From: Nitriliruptoraceae bacterium | GTDB lineage: Bacteria; Actinomycetota; Nitriliruptoria; Nitriliruptorales; Nitriliruptoraceae | Reading direction: 5' to 3' | NCBI GenBank assembly: GCA_003554005.1 | Contig: PWEU01000367.1 | Coordinates: 1 to 8,172 of the forward strand | DNA length: 8,172 nucleotides | Shown here: positions 1 through 6,556 of the stretch, in pieces | Layout: every line of letters begins with the position of its first letter | Numbering within the stretch: the stretch's first letter is position 1 | The notes under the pieces: model-generated | Databases searched by the model: none | What the model was told of the DNA's origin: nothing | The model's input: the letters and a program-made list of their open reading frames with translations, nothing else | Position numbers and translations under genes: made by a program

Positions 1-369
1 CCGCTGCGCCCGCCCCCGAAGAACCGTCGCGAGCCGGTCGCGATCTGTACCCATCCGGAGCGCAACCACGTGTTCGCGCTCGAGGACTTCGATGTCCCGT
101 CGGTGGCGACGTGGACCGTCGTGGAGGGGGTCGAGGATTTCGATCCCGAGCTCGGGGGCGAGCCGCTGGAGACCGAGGAGGTCCCGGATCCGATCCCGAT
201 GACCTTCACCGGCACCCAGGACCCCCCAGCCAAGAAGAAGGGCTCGAGTCGGAAGAAGTCGACCGGCAAGAAGTCGACCGGCAAGAAGTCGACGGCCAAG
301 AAGTCGTCACGCAGGAAGTCGACGGCCAAGAAGTCGACGGCCAAGAAGTCGACGGCCAGGAGGTCGTAG
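1..369 (+). CDS. C-terminal fragment of a protein with a Lys/Ser/Thr repeat tail (possibly DNA topoisomerase I)
   Basis: The reading frame is open from the first base to the TAG at 367-369, so this is the last 122 residues of a gene that begins outside the window. Fragment residues 1-30 hold a CTHPERNH segment. Residues 35-70 are acidic and Pro-rich. From residue 78 the protein becomes a basic tail built on KKSTG/KKSTA pentapeptides, ending in ARRS. Such Lys-rich tails are common at the C-terminus of actinobacterial topoisomerase I, where they help DNA binding, and topA often lies just upstream of tmk and holB in these genomes. That order is seen here. However, no topoisomerase catalytic residue or zinc-ribbon Cys cluster is visible in this piece, so topA is an inference from tail and neighbours. 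Another DNA-binding protein with a histone-H1-like tail would look the same. The coding status itself is secure. Confidence 0.6.
   Translation, partial: PLRPPPKNRREPVAICTHPERNHVFALEDFDVPSVATWTVVEGVEDFDPELGGEPLETEEVPDPIPMTFTGTQDPPAKKKGSSRKKSTGKKSTGKKSTAKKSSRRKSTAKKSTAKKSTARRS
253..366 (+). repeat. 15-bp tandem repeat encoding the KKST(A/G) tail
   Basis: Seven consecutive 15-bp units of the form AAGAAGTCGACSGSC run in frame from 253 to 357, followed by a shortened, diverged unit (AGGAGGTCG) before the stop. The first two units end ACCGGC (Thr-Gly) and later ones ACGGCC (Thr-Ala). The fourth has TCACGC and the fifth starts AGG. Near-identity at DNA level, including a SalI-like GTCGAC core in most units, suggests recent expansion by slippage or unequal crossover rather than only selection on the peptide. 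Unit number may vary between strains. Confidence 0.9.
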
Positions 370-376
370 GGCCAGA

Positions 377-414
377 GGCCGACGTGCCCGTGGGTCACGA
401 GGGACACGTCGGCC
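377..414 (+). terminator. Strong hairpin just after the first gene (candidate intrinsic terminator)
   Basis: GGCCGACGTG (377-386) is perfectly complementary to CACGTCGGCC (405-414), a 10-bp GC-rich stem. The 18-nt loop can fold further through CGTG (389-392) and CACG (396-399). It begins 8 nt after the TAG stop. There is no U-tract after the stem, which is usual for candidate terminators in very GC-rich actinobacteria. Because the outer stem is palindromic it could also act as a protein-binding site, but its position right behind a stop codon favours transcript termination or 3'-end protection. Confidence 0.6.
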
Positions 415-458
415 GCGCGGACCCCGCCGAGGTCCGGTCGCTGCCTGCCGGACAGCGG

Positions 459-464
459 TAGGCT
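459..464 (+). promoter_or_regulatory. Candidate -10 hexamer for a leaderless mfs-tmk transcript
   Basis: TAGGCT matches the actinobacterial -10 pattern TANNNT. Its last base is 7 nt before the A of the ATG at 471, so transcription would start at or next to the start codon and give a leaderless mRNA, which is common in actinobacteria. No convincing -35 is visible at the expected distance. The same bases include GGTAGG, which could serve as a weak Shine-Dalgarno 8 nt from the ATG, so the site can also be read as a poor ribosome-binding site. Confidence 0.35.
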
Positions 465-470
465 CCGACG

Positions 471-2579
471 ATGGACGAGGACGGCTCGCCGGCACCCGAG
501 CCGGAGCAGATCCCGCCACGCGGGGGAACCGCGGCGGCGTACCGGGAACTGCTCCGCAACCGGTCGTTCCGTGCGCTGGCGTCGGCGACCTTCCTATCCT
601 CGATGGGGGACTGGATCGGCTTCCTGGCGATCATCGCCCTGACCGCCGACATCCTGGGGCCGACACGTGCGGCCGCCTTCGCGGTCTCCGGGGTCATGAT
701 GGCCCGGGTCCTGCCCAGCCTGTTGCTCGGACCCGTCGCCGGCGTCTTCGTCGACCGGTGGGACCGCCGTCGGGTCATGATCGCCACGCACCTCGGGCGC
801 GGTGCGGTGATGGCCCTGATCCCCTTCACCAACGAGGTGCTGACCCTGGTCCTGGCGACGCTGATCATCGAGATGATGTCGTCGCTGTTCGCACCCGCCA
901 AGGACTCGGTGCTGCCATCGATCGTCCGTCGGTCGGACCTGGTCGCCGCCAACCAGGTCAACCTGTTGACGACCTACGGCACCCTTCCGCTGGGTGCTGC
1001 GGTCTACTCCGTGCTGGTCGCGTTCACCGTGGCGGTCGCACCGGAGGGCAGCTTCCTAGCTGATCGGCCCCTGGCCGTCCCGATCTGGTTCAACGCGGTG
1101 TCGTTCTTCATCGCCGCGCCGCTGATGATCTTCCTGCGGATCCCGCACCGCTCCGACCGGGGCCGGACGCTGGACGTCGGCCCACCGATGGGTGCCTGGA
1201 GCTCGCTGAAGCAGGGCTTCCGGTTCGTCGCGACCCAGCCGGTCATCCGCTCGCTGATCTTCGGGGTCATGGTGGCGTTCGCCGTGGCCGGGGTCGTCAT
1301 CACGACCGGCGAGTTCTTCGCGAACCTCCTCAACGCCGGTCCAGCCGGGTACGGCATCCTCGTGGCCTCGGTCGGTACCGGCCTGGTCGCGGGTCTGCTC
1401 GCCACGGCACCCCTGGCGCACCGCATCGCGCCCGAGCGGCTGTTCTCCCCGGGGATCGGCGTCGCTGGCGGCGCCCTGATCGTGACCGCCCTGATGCCCA
1501 ACATGTGGGCCGCGATCCCCCCGGCGATCCTGATGGGGTTCGGTGCCGGGATCTCCTTCATCTGCGGTTACACGATCCTGCAGCAACGTGTGGGGGACTC
1601 GATCCGCGGCCGCACCTTCGGCGCGTTCAACTCAGGGGTGCGGGTCGCGATCTTCGGGTCCTCGGTCGCGGTCCCGCTCCTGATCGGTGTGCTGGGCCGC
1701 GAGCGGCGCGAGGTGATCGTCGGCCCCGAGGGGGTGCCGGAGCTGCTCTACCCCTACACCTTCGGCGGGGTGCGGATCACGCTGTTGCTCGGGGGCGCGG
1801 CTGCGGTGCTCGGTGCCATGGTCATCGCCCGGTCCCTCGGCGCGGCGCTGCGCTCGGAGTCGGGGATCGGGCTCTCCACCGCGGCGAAGGTGGACAAGGG
1901 CTCGCTCAAGGGTGCGTTCATCGTCTTCGAGGGGGGTGACGGCTCCGGGAAGTCCACCCAGATCCGGCTACTGCGCTCCGCCGTCGAGCGCTCCGGGCAC
2001 CTCGCCGTCGTCACCCGCGAGCCCGGCGGGACCCGGCTCGGCGAGGGGGTCAGGGAGCTGCTCCTGGCCCGCAGCTCGGAGGACATGGACGAGCGGACCG
2101 AGGCTCTGCTGTACGCCGCGGCGCGCGCGCAGCACGTCCGAGAGGTGATCGTTCCGGCGTTGCAGCGCGGTTCGGTCGTGCTGTGTGACCGGTTCATCGA
2201 CTCCTCGATCGTCTACCAGGGGGCGGCACGCGGCCTCGGCGAGGAGCGGATCGCCGATCTGAACCGCTGGGCGACGGGCGGGGTGGAGCCCGACCTGGTG
2301 ATCCTGCTCGATGTCGATCCCGCCGCCGGGCTGGCACGGGCGAGCAAGGACACCGGCCCTGATCGGCTGGAGGCTGCTGGCCTGGAGTTCCACCGGCTGG
2401 TGCGCAGCGCGTACCGCCGCCGGGCCGCGATCGATCCGGAGCGGTACCTGGTGCTCGATACGACCCAACCGGTCGAGGACGTCCACGCCCGCATCCGCGA
2501 ACGCGTCGGTGGCCTTCTCGGTCTGCCGGCAGCGGCTGCCGTCGAGGTGGTACGGGAGCACGAGGAGGAGCGGCGGTGA
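471..2579 (+). CDS. tmk: MFS transporter-thymidylate kinase fusion protein
   Basis: This 702-residue protein has two parts. Residues about 30-457 are a polytopic membrane domain of the major facilitator superfamily: many hydrophobic segments from SFRALASATF onward, a motif-A-like loop GVFVDRWDRRRV at 91-102 after the second segment, and a second six-helix half after about residue 235. Residues about 480-690 are a complete thymidylate kinase, which phosphorylates dTMP to dTDP for dTTP synthesis. The kinase has a P-loop EGGDGSGKST (487-496), TREPGGTR (515-522) for dTMP binding, and CDRFIDSSIVYQG with the DR pair at 573-574. It also has a LID-type segment with GPDRLE before EFHRLVRSAYRRR. All key kinase residues are present. 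MFS-Tmk fusions are known in Streptomyces and relatives; the transported substrate is unknown. The ATG at 471 is the first start of the frame, with only a weak Shine-Dalgarno. An in-frame GTG at residue 474 could in principle give kinase alone. The 3' end overlaps holB by 4 nt. Confidence 0.93.
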   Translation: MDEDGSPAPEPEQIPPRGGTAAAYRELLRNRSFRALASATFLSSMGDWIGFLAIIALTADILGPTRAAAFAVSGVMMARVLPSLLLGPVAGVFVDRWDRRRVMIATHLGRGAVMALIPFTNEVLTLVLATLIIEMMSSLFAPAKDSVLPSIVRRSDLVAANQVNLLTTYGTLPLGAAVYSVLVAFTVAVAPEGSFLADRPLAVPIWFNAVSFFIAAPLMIFLRIPHRSDRGRTLDVGPPMGAWSSLKQGFRFVATQPVIRSLIFGVMVAFAVAGVVITTGEFFANLLNAGPAGYGILVASVGTGLVAGLLATAPLAHRIAPERLFSPGIGVAGGALIVTALMPNMWAAIPPAILMGFGAGISFICGYTILQQRVGDSIRGRTFGAFNSGVRVAIFGSSVAVPLLIGVLGRERREVIVGPEGVPELLYPYTFGGVRITLLLGGAAAVLGAMVIARSLGAALRSESGIGLSTAAKVDKGSLKGAFIVFEGGDGSGKSTQIRLLRSAVERSGHLAVVTREPGGTRLGEGVRELLLARSSEDMDERTEALLYAAARAQHVREVIVPALQRGSVVLCDRFIDSSIVYQGAARGLGEERIADLNRWATGGVEPDLVILLDVDPAAGLARASKDTGPDRLEAAGLEFHRLVRSAYRRRAAIDPERYLVLDTTQPVEDVHARIRERVGGLLGLPAAAAVEVVREHEEERR
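2563..2570 (+). promoter_or_regulatory. Shine-Dalgarno for holB inside the end of mfs-tmk
   Basis: AGGAGGAG lies 5 nt before the GTG at 2576 and codes for part of the Glu-Glu-Glu-Arg-Arg end of the kinase. It supports the GTG start of holB and, with the GTGA stop-start overlap (2576-2579), indicates translational coupling of the two genes. Confidence 0.8.
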
Positions 2580-3829
2580 GCGGTTGGGATGATGAGCCCG
2601 CAGGAGCCCCGTCGTCCGCGGGTTCGCGCTCGCAGTGGGAGCCCCTCGGTGAGCGCGGGGGCGGCGCGGGAGCCGACCCCTGGAGCGAGGTGCTCGGGCA
2701 AACCGTGGCCGTCGCCGCCGCGCGCGCGGCCCTGGCTCGCGATGAGGTCGCGCACGCGTGGCTGCTGATCGGTCCTCGGGAGGTCGGCCAGGCGGAGCTC
2801 ACCCGCGCCCTCGGGGCGGCGTTGAACTGTCCCGAGCGCCCCGCGCCCGATACCGGCTGCGGTCGCTGCGCCACCTGTACCCGGATCCTGCGTGGCACCC
2901 ACCCCGCGGTGGTCGACCTCGAACCGGAGGGGGCGGGTCACGTCGTCGCTGATGTCAGGGAGGACTGGATCCCCTCGGCCTCGCGGTCGATGACCGAGGG
3001 GCGGCGTCGGGTGCTCCGCGTCGTCGCTGCCGATCGGATGAACGAGGCGGCGCAGAACGCCTTCCTCAAGGTGCTGGAGGAGCCCCCGGCGTCGGTGCTC
3101 TGGGTCCTCGATGCCGAGGACGAAGGGGCGCTGCTCGAGACCGTCGTGTCCCGATGCCGACGGTTGGACCTCGTGCCCTGGGGGCCGGCTGCCCTGCTCG
3201 GCCTCGCCGAACGGCTGTCGATCCCCGAAGACCAGCGGGTAGCCCTGACCCGGGCAGCCAGCGGTTCACCCCAGCGGTTACGTGCGCTGGCGGACCCGGA
3301 GGTGGCGGCGGCCCGCGAGCGCCACCTCGGCGTCATCGACCGACTGGCGACGGCGGGCCCGGGTGCGGTGGTCCCCTTGGCGAAGGAGCTGTCGGCCTGG
3401 GCGAAGGGCCGTGCCGCCGCGGTCAAGGCCACCAATGCCGAGGAGCTCGCCGAGCTCGAGGCCGCGTTCGGCGTGGATGGCGGCAGGGGCTGGCCCCCGG
3501 GGGTGAAGGGGCGGGTGACCCGCCGCTTCGAGCGGGCTGAGCGTCAGGCCCAGCGCCGGGCGCTCGACCTCCTGCTCGATGACCTTGCGGCCTACCTGCG
3601 GGACCTGATCGCGGTGGCCAGCGGTGCTCCAGGCGGCTCGCTCGTCAACCTCGATGTGGAAGCGGAGTTGCGGCGGGACGCCGAACGACTCCCGGTAGGC
3701 GACGCGGTGGACGCCCTCGCCGCGGTCGCTGGGTGCCGCGAGGCTCTGGACCGCAACGGCAGCGCCGAGCTGCAGCTCGAGCGGCTGCTGTTCCGCATCG
3801 CGCTCCCGATCTACGCCGCTGCGGCCTGA
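2576..3829 (+). CDS. holB: DNA polymerase III delta' subunit (clamp-loader)
   Basis: This 417-residue AAA+ protein matches delta', the stator of the clamp-loader complex that places the beta clamp on DNA with delta and tau/gamma. Seen in sequence: a clamp-loader opening WSEVLGQ at about 38-44; a degenerate P-loop GPREVGQAE (66-74) lacking the Walker Lys; and a four-Cys zinc module C85, C95, C98, C101. NAFLKVLEEPP (161-171) precedes sensor 1, and the SRC arginine-finger motif is at 192-194. A C-terminal helical region follows. Loss of ATP binding together with a kept SRC motif is the expected pattern for delta' as opposed to gamma/tau. The first ~35 residues are Gly/Ser/Glu-rich and not part of the family core; the GTG start is still preferred because of the strong ribosome-binding site and the overlap with tmk. 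The tmk-holB pairing is widespread in bacteria. Confidence 0.93.
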   Translation: MSGWDDEPAGAPSSAGSRSQWEPLGERGGGAGADPWSEVLGQTVAVAAARAALARDEVAHAWLLIGPREVGQAELTRALGAALNCPERPAPDTGCGRCATCTRILRGTHPAVVDLEPEGAGHVVADVREDWIPSASRSMTEGRRRVLRVVAADRMNEAAQNAFLKVLEEPPASVLWVLDAEDEGALLETVVSRCRRLDLVPWGPAALLGLAERLSIPEDQRVALTRAASGSPQRLRALADPEVAAARERHLGVIDRLATAGPGAVVPLAKELSAWAKGRAAAVKATNAEELAELEAAFGVDGGRGWPPGVKGRVTRRFERAERQAQRRALDLLLDDLAAYLRDLIAVASGAPGGSLVNLDVEAELRRDAERLPVGDAVDALAAVAGCREALDRNGSAELQLERLLFRIALPIYAAAA

Positions 3830-3842
3830 ACTCCATGGCTCG

Positions 3843-3894
3843 GGTGACCGTGCGACCGTGAGGTGGACCTCCGCGGCCGTCGGGTCGGGTCACC
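3843..3894 (+). terminator. Two-part hairpin after holB (candidate terminator)
   Basis: GGTGACC (3843-3849) pairs with GGTCACC (3888-3894), and CGACC (3853-3857) pairs with the directly adjacent GGTCG (3883-3887). Together they form a 12-bp stem with a 3-nt bulge. Inside sits a small GAGGT-GG-ACCTC hairpin (3860-3871). It starts 14 nt after the holB stop in a convergent intergenic region, where termination is expected. There is no U-tract. Confidence 0.45.
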
Positions 3895-4029
3895 ACCGCG
3901 CCTTGCGGGCGGTCCCGGGTGCCCCACAGCCAGTGCCCTGCAACTCCACGCGCCAGGACACGCGCGCCGGGGCACGCGCCGGGACACCGGACGGCACGGC
4001 AGCCCGGACGTCCGCGCATGACGGAACCC

Positions 4030-4053
4030 CACCACGCCAGGTGCGATGTGGTG
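4030..4053 (-). terminator. Possible hairpin downstream of the DUF222-HNH gene
   Basis: CACCAC (4030-4035) and GTGGTG (4048-4053) form a 6-bp stem with a 12-nt loop, about 74 nt past the stop of the - strand gene. Extending outward gives an imperfect 10-bp stem. It could end the - strand transcript, but many short GC hairpins occur by chance at this base composition. The rest of the 3830-4126 convergent gap shows no gene, repeat or RNA that I recognise. Confidence 0.25.
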
Positions 4054-4126
4054 CGGTGGCCGGGGGATAGGGGCCGCACGGGGTGCTGGCCGATGTGTCG
4101 GATGCAAGCCGAGCCATCCGTGCAGC

Positions 4127-5806
4127 TCAGGGATCCGCATGCGCGTTGGGTACGTCGGTTCCGTCTCCGACGATCGGGAGGGTTGGCTGATCGGACGACC
4201 GTCGATCTCCGGCCCCCTGATCGGGCGCTTTGATCCGGTCGTTGGAGTGGTCACTGGGCGGAGCGCCTTCGGAAGGCGGTTGCGCGGGAGGATCGTTGGG
4301 GTCGCGTTCGATGGCTGCTACAGGTCCGGTGGCTCTGGTTCCCCGGGCATCCTCATCCCGTGTGAACGTCACCGTTCCGCCGGCGATCCTGATCCGCCAG
4401 CCACCGAGGTCGAAGCGACGGTGGTGGCGGCGGCACAGGAGCGCGGCGTTGGAGGGTGACAACCGTCCCTGGTCCGCGAACGCCTCCTCGCCGTGCGCGA
4501 CGTCACACCAGGATGCTGGGGCGTCACAGCCGTCCCAGGTGCAGCCGCCGTCCCGAGCGACCAACACGCGCCACAACCCCGCCGGCACGGTGCGTACAGC
4601 GGCCGATGCCTCGATGGGCGTGCTATCCGGCCCGAGCAGGACACGGCCCCAGGTGCAGTCGGCCAGCAGGGTGCGGAGTTGGCGCAGGGTCACGGGCTGA
4701 CCCGAGCCGAGGTGGGCGATGCTGCGGTCGCCGAGCTCGAGTTGGTCAGCCGTCATGGTGATGATCACCTGGGGGCGGACGCCATGGCGTGTGGGGGCCT
4801 CGCCCGTTCGGAGCGCGGCGGCACAGAGCTGCTCGAAGGCGTCGGCGGAGCGCTGCTCGGGTGACCGGTGTTCGCCCGGGGTGTCGGGCCGGCGGAAGGC
4901 GTCCATCGCCGCCCGCGCGGTCTCGGCCATCACGCCGTAGAGGAGGCCGGAGAAGGCGAAGCCGCCGTCGGCGGTGTCGTAGCTGCGGACCCGTCGTTGG
5001 AGGTGCTGGCGTCGCGCGGCCGCATCCGCGTTGGTCGGTGCTTCACGGACCATCAGCTCCCTGGCGTGTTTGCCGAACACGGTCGGGTTGGTCCGTCGAG
5101 CGAGTTCGATGAGCTCGGCTTCCGCTTCCTCACGGCGCTGCGGTGGGAGCGCGCGGAGCGTGTCACCGATCAACCGGACGTGCTCGGCCGAGATCGCTCC
5201 ATCGGCGAAGCTGGCACCGGTGCGTCGGTGCTCATCGGCGATGCGCCCCGCATCGGCGTCCTGCTTCGTGGCTGCCGGTGTGCTGTTCGCCCGGTCGGCA
5301 AGCTGCCGTCGTAAGTCGCGTTGTGATCTCGCTCGGTCCGCGGGATCGTCGATGGCCGCGGCGCGGCGACGCTCGAGCTCGGCGGTCAGCCTGGCGCGCT
5401 CGGCGCTGAGCCGAGCGACGGGCCGGCGCAGACGATCGAGGCGCTGCGTCAGGTCCTCATCCCGCATCGAGCCGAGGTCCGTTCCGACCACCTCGGCGAC
5501 CGAAAGATCGAGGCGGTCTAGTTCGGCATGGGATGTGGTGTGGTCGTCGATGCTCGACCCGTCCGCGCCATCGGTGCCCCCGCGGCTGGACCGAGGGTCG
5601 GCGCCGTCGCGGCTCACAGCCGAGTTGTCGTCGGGATCGGAGGCTGCGGACCATCGGCCCGACCGCTCCCTGGCGTGGATCGTCCACGCGCGGACGACGG
5701 CCCCGTCATTCCCGTCGATCCGGTACCGCCCGGTGGACTCGCGCGCCATGGTCCCGCAACGCTGAGCTTTGGTGGCCGACAGGTTGGCCGCTGTGGTGAT
5801 GGTCAC
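4127..5806 (-). CDS. DUF222 / 13E12-family HNH endonuclease, SOS-controlled
   Basis: This 559-residue protein has the layout of the actinobacterial DUF222 plus HNH family (13E12 repeat family of mycobacteria). A polar Asp/Ser/Arg-rich N-terminus of ~90 residues is followed by a long helical DUF222 region. That region starts with a likely coiled coil around 114-150 rich in Leu, Arg and Glu, and continues through GAISAEHVRLIG near 200-215. The HNH module is at 422-465, with C422, C427, C434 and C458 spaced as in zinc-bearing HNH domains, CDVAHGEE with H438, N453, and RRHH at 459-462. The core His-Asn-His triad is present; the usual first His of the DxHH pair is Ala437. The last ~75 residues are disordered and Pro/Asp-rich. 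The GTG at 5806 is chosen because AAGGAAGGAG lies 5 nt upstream. The frame stays open 150 codons further, but that stretch crosses the promoter and the neighbouring gene. Biological target unknown; the promoter implies a role after DNA damage. Confidence 0.88.
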   Translation of the reverse strand: MTITTAANLSATKAQRCGTMARESTGRYRIDGNDGAVVRAWTIHARERSGRWSAASDPDDNSAVSRDGADPRSSRGGTDGADGSSIDDHTTSHAELDRLDLSVAEVVGTDLGSMRDEDLTQRLDRLRRPVARLSAERARLTAELERRRAAAIDDPADRARSQRDLRRQLADRANSTPAATKQDADAGRIADEHRRTGASFADGAISAEHVRLIGDTLRALPPQRREEAEAELIELARRTNPTVFGKHARELMVREAPTNADAAARRQHLQRRVRSYDTADGGFAFSGLLYGVMAETARAAMDAFRRPDTPGEHRSPEQRSADAFEQLCAAALRTGEAPTRHGVRPQVIITMTADQLELGDRSIAHLGSGQPVTLRQLRTLLADCTWGRVLLGPDSTPIEASAAVRTVPAGLWRVLVARDGGCTWDGCDAPASWCDVAHGEEAFADQGRLSPSNAALLCRRHHRRFDLGGWRIRIAGGTVTFTRDEDARGTRATGPVAAIERDPNDPPAQPPSEGAPPSDHSNDRIKAPDQGAGDRRSSDQPTLPIVGDGTDVPNAHADP

Positions 5807-5811
5807 GGCGG

Positions 5812-5821
5812 CTCCTTCCTT
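5812..5821 (-). promoter_or_regulatory. Shine-Dalgarno that sets the start of the DUF222-HNH gene
   Basis: Read on the - strand, AAGGAAGGAG ends 5 nt before the GTG at 5806. It is the only strong ribosome-binding site in the long open frame and argues against the earlier in-frame ATG at 5902, which overlaps the -10 element and would lie upstream of the transcription start. Confidence 0.8.
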
Positions 5822-5900
5822 CGGGCTGGTATGGCGGTGACGTTGCGCGGCTCCCTCGCGCCCCTGGGGGCTGAAGCGGGTGGAGCGGTGTAGGTACGTC

Positions 5901-5929
5901 ATCGTATTCGAACATACGTTCGAAAACAA
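5901..5929 (-). promoter_or_regulatory. Promoter of the DUF222-HNH gene with LexA box as spacer
   Basis: On the - strand, TTGTTT (5929-5924) and TACGAT (5906-5901) are separated by exactly 17 nt, a good sigma-70-type spacing. The expected start of transcription is near 5894, giving an ~88-nt leader that contains a small GCCCC-TG-GGGGC hairpin (5860-5871). The region is visibly AT-richer than its surroundings. The whole spacer is occupied by the SOS box listed separately, so LexA bound there would exclude RNA polymerase. Confidence 0.75.
5908..5923. promoter_or_regulatory. SOS box (LexA operator)
   Basis: TCGAACATACGTTCGA is a perfect dyad, TCGAAC-N4-GTTCGA. It matches the LexA operator described for mycobacteria and other Gram-positives (core GAAC-N4-GTTC). 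The symmetry extends one base on each side (5907-5924). It sits 102 nt upstream of the DUF222-HNH start, between that gene's -35 and -10. DUF222/13E12 genes in Mycobacterium tuberculosis are known LexA targets, so box and gene support each other. Confidence 0.9.
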
Positions 5930-6019
5930 GGGGTCGGTCAGCCCTTTGCGCAGAGCGCACGTAGGAGCGCGATCTGGGCGGCCCTGCCAGGCGAAGCGGT
6001 CGGTCGCGCGCCCTCGGTG

Positions 6020-6034
6020 GGCCCAACACGGGCC
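6020..6034 (-). terminator. Weak hairpin after the SRPBCC gene
   Basis: GGCCC-AACAC-GGGCC can form a 5-bp stem with a 5-nt loop 31 nt past the stop of the - strand SRPBCC gene and before the SOS promoter. It is short and has no U-tract; it may be chance. I see nothing else in 5931-6065. Confidence 0.2.
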
Positions 6035-6065
6035 GTCCCGCGAGCCGGCCGCAAGCCCCGAGCTT

Positions 6066-6548
6066 TCACCCGGGCGCGTGCTGAGGGAGGGGTTCGCCGC
6101 CTGCGAGGCGGGCCAGATCTTCGCCGGCGCGCTCGAGGCGCGCCCGGCCGCTCGTGCGGGTGCCGCTGCGGAGGATCGGCTCCAGCGGCCGGAACAGCAG
6201 CGAGCGGACCGATAGCGACACGTCGTAGCACGACCGGCTGCCCTCGGGATCCTCATCGACGGTGAAGACGCCGTGGCCGCCTAGCGGGCCGTCAGCGACC
6301 AGCACGTCGAGGCGGCTAGGTGCCGTCTGGTCGACCACCTCGAGTGTGGTGACGAGCGGGCGTAGCGGTGGCCTGGTGGAGAAGGTCAGTCGCGCCGCGG
6401 CCAGAGCTGATCCCCTCGGCTCGACGACCTCCACCTCGCTGATGGCAGGCCACCAGTCAGGCCAGGTCGTCAGGTCGGTGAGCACCGCCCAGACCTCGTG
6501 GACTCCGGCGGTGCTGCGCCAGCAGCCCTGGATCTCGATCGCTCCCAT
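6066..6548 (-). CDS. SRPBCC-family (polyketide cyclase/START-like) protein
   Basis: A 160-residue protein with the typical length and opening of the SRPBCC helix-grip fold. An initial strand (GAIEIQGCWRS) leads into VHEVWAVLTDLTTWPDWWPAI (19-39), the hallmark first helix and Trp-rich turn. Alternating strands follow (EVEVVEPRG, ARLTFSTRPP, LVTTLEVVDQ, RLDVLVADG, GVFTVDEDPEGSRSCYDVSLSVR) and then a C-terminal helix. Members bind hydrophobic ligands in a central cavity and include cyclases, dehydratases and carriers; the ligand here cannot be told. The ATG at 6548 is chosen because AGGAGG lies 8 nt upstream and the domain starts right there. A GTG at 6677 would add 43 residues with coding-like third positions but no ribosome-binding site, so a longer form is not excluded. 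The gene runs alone, toward the SOS promoter of the next - strand gene. The tail LERAGEDLARLAGGEPLPQHAPG is helical then disordered. Confidence 0.8.
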   Translation of the reverse strand: MGAIEIQGCWRSTAGVHEVWAVLTDLTTWPDWWPAISEVEVVEPRGSALAAARLTFSTRPPLRPLVTTLEVVDQTAPSRLDVLVADGPLGGHGVFTVDEDPEGSRSCYDVSLSVRSLLFRPLEPILRSGTRTSGRARLERAGEDLARLAGGEPLPQHAPG

Positions 6549-6556
6549 CCCGCCGA

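Noticed and set aside
253..366. Regular 15-bp repeats considered as a CRISPR array or satellite.
   Set aside because: The units are contiguous with no spacers and stay in frame, coding a Lys-rich tail.
1004..1586. Antisense open frames of ~180 codons inside the transporter part of mfs-tmk.
   Set aside because: These are frame shadows of the MFS coding sequence, with compositionally biased peptides and no family signature.
3645..4254. Long - strand open frames covering the holB end and the convergent gap.
   Set aside because: They are Arg/Pro/Gly-rich, have no recognisable domain or ribosome-binding site, and overlap two confident genes; long frames without stops are expected in such GC-rich DNA.
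4127..5806. DUF222-HNH gene considered as a group II intron, homing endonuclease or prophage element.
   Set aside because: There are no intron or intein boundary sequences, no reverse transcriptase, and no phage genes around it; the DUF222 layout fits the free-standing 13E12 family.
5807..6256. A 150-codon N-terminal extension of the DUF222-HNH frame.
   Set aside because: It crosses the SOS promoter and overlaps the end of the SRPBCC gene; the peptide is low-complexity Arg/Ala-rich, and the strong Shine-Dalgarno is at 5812-5821.
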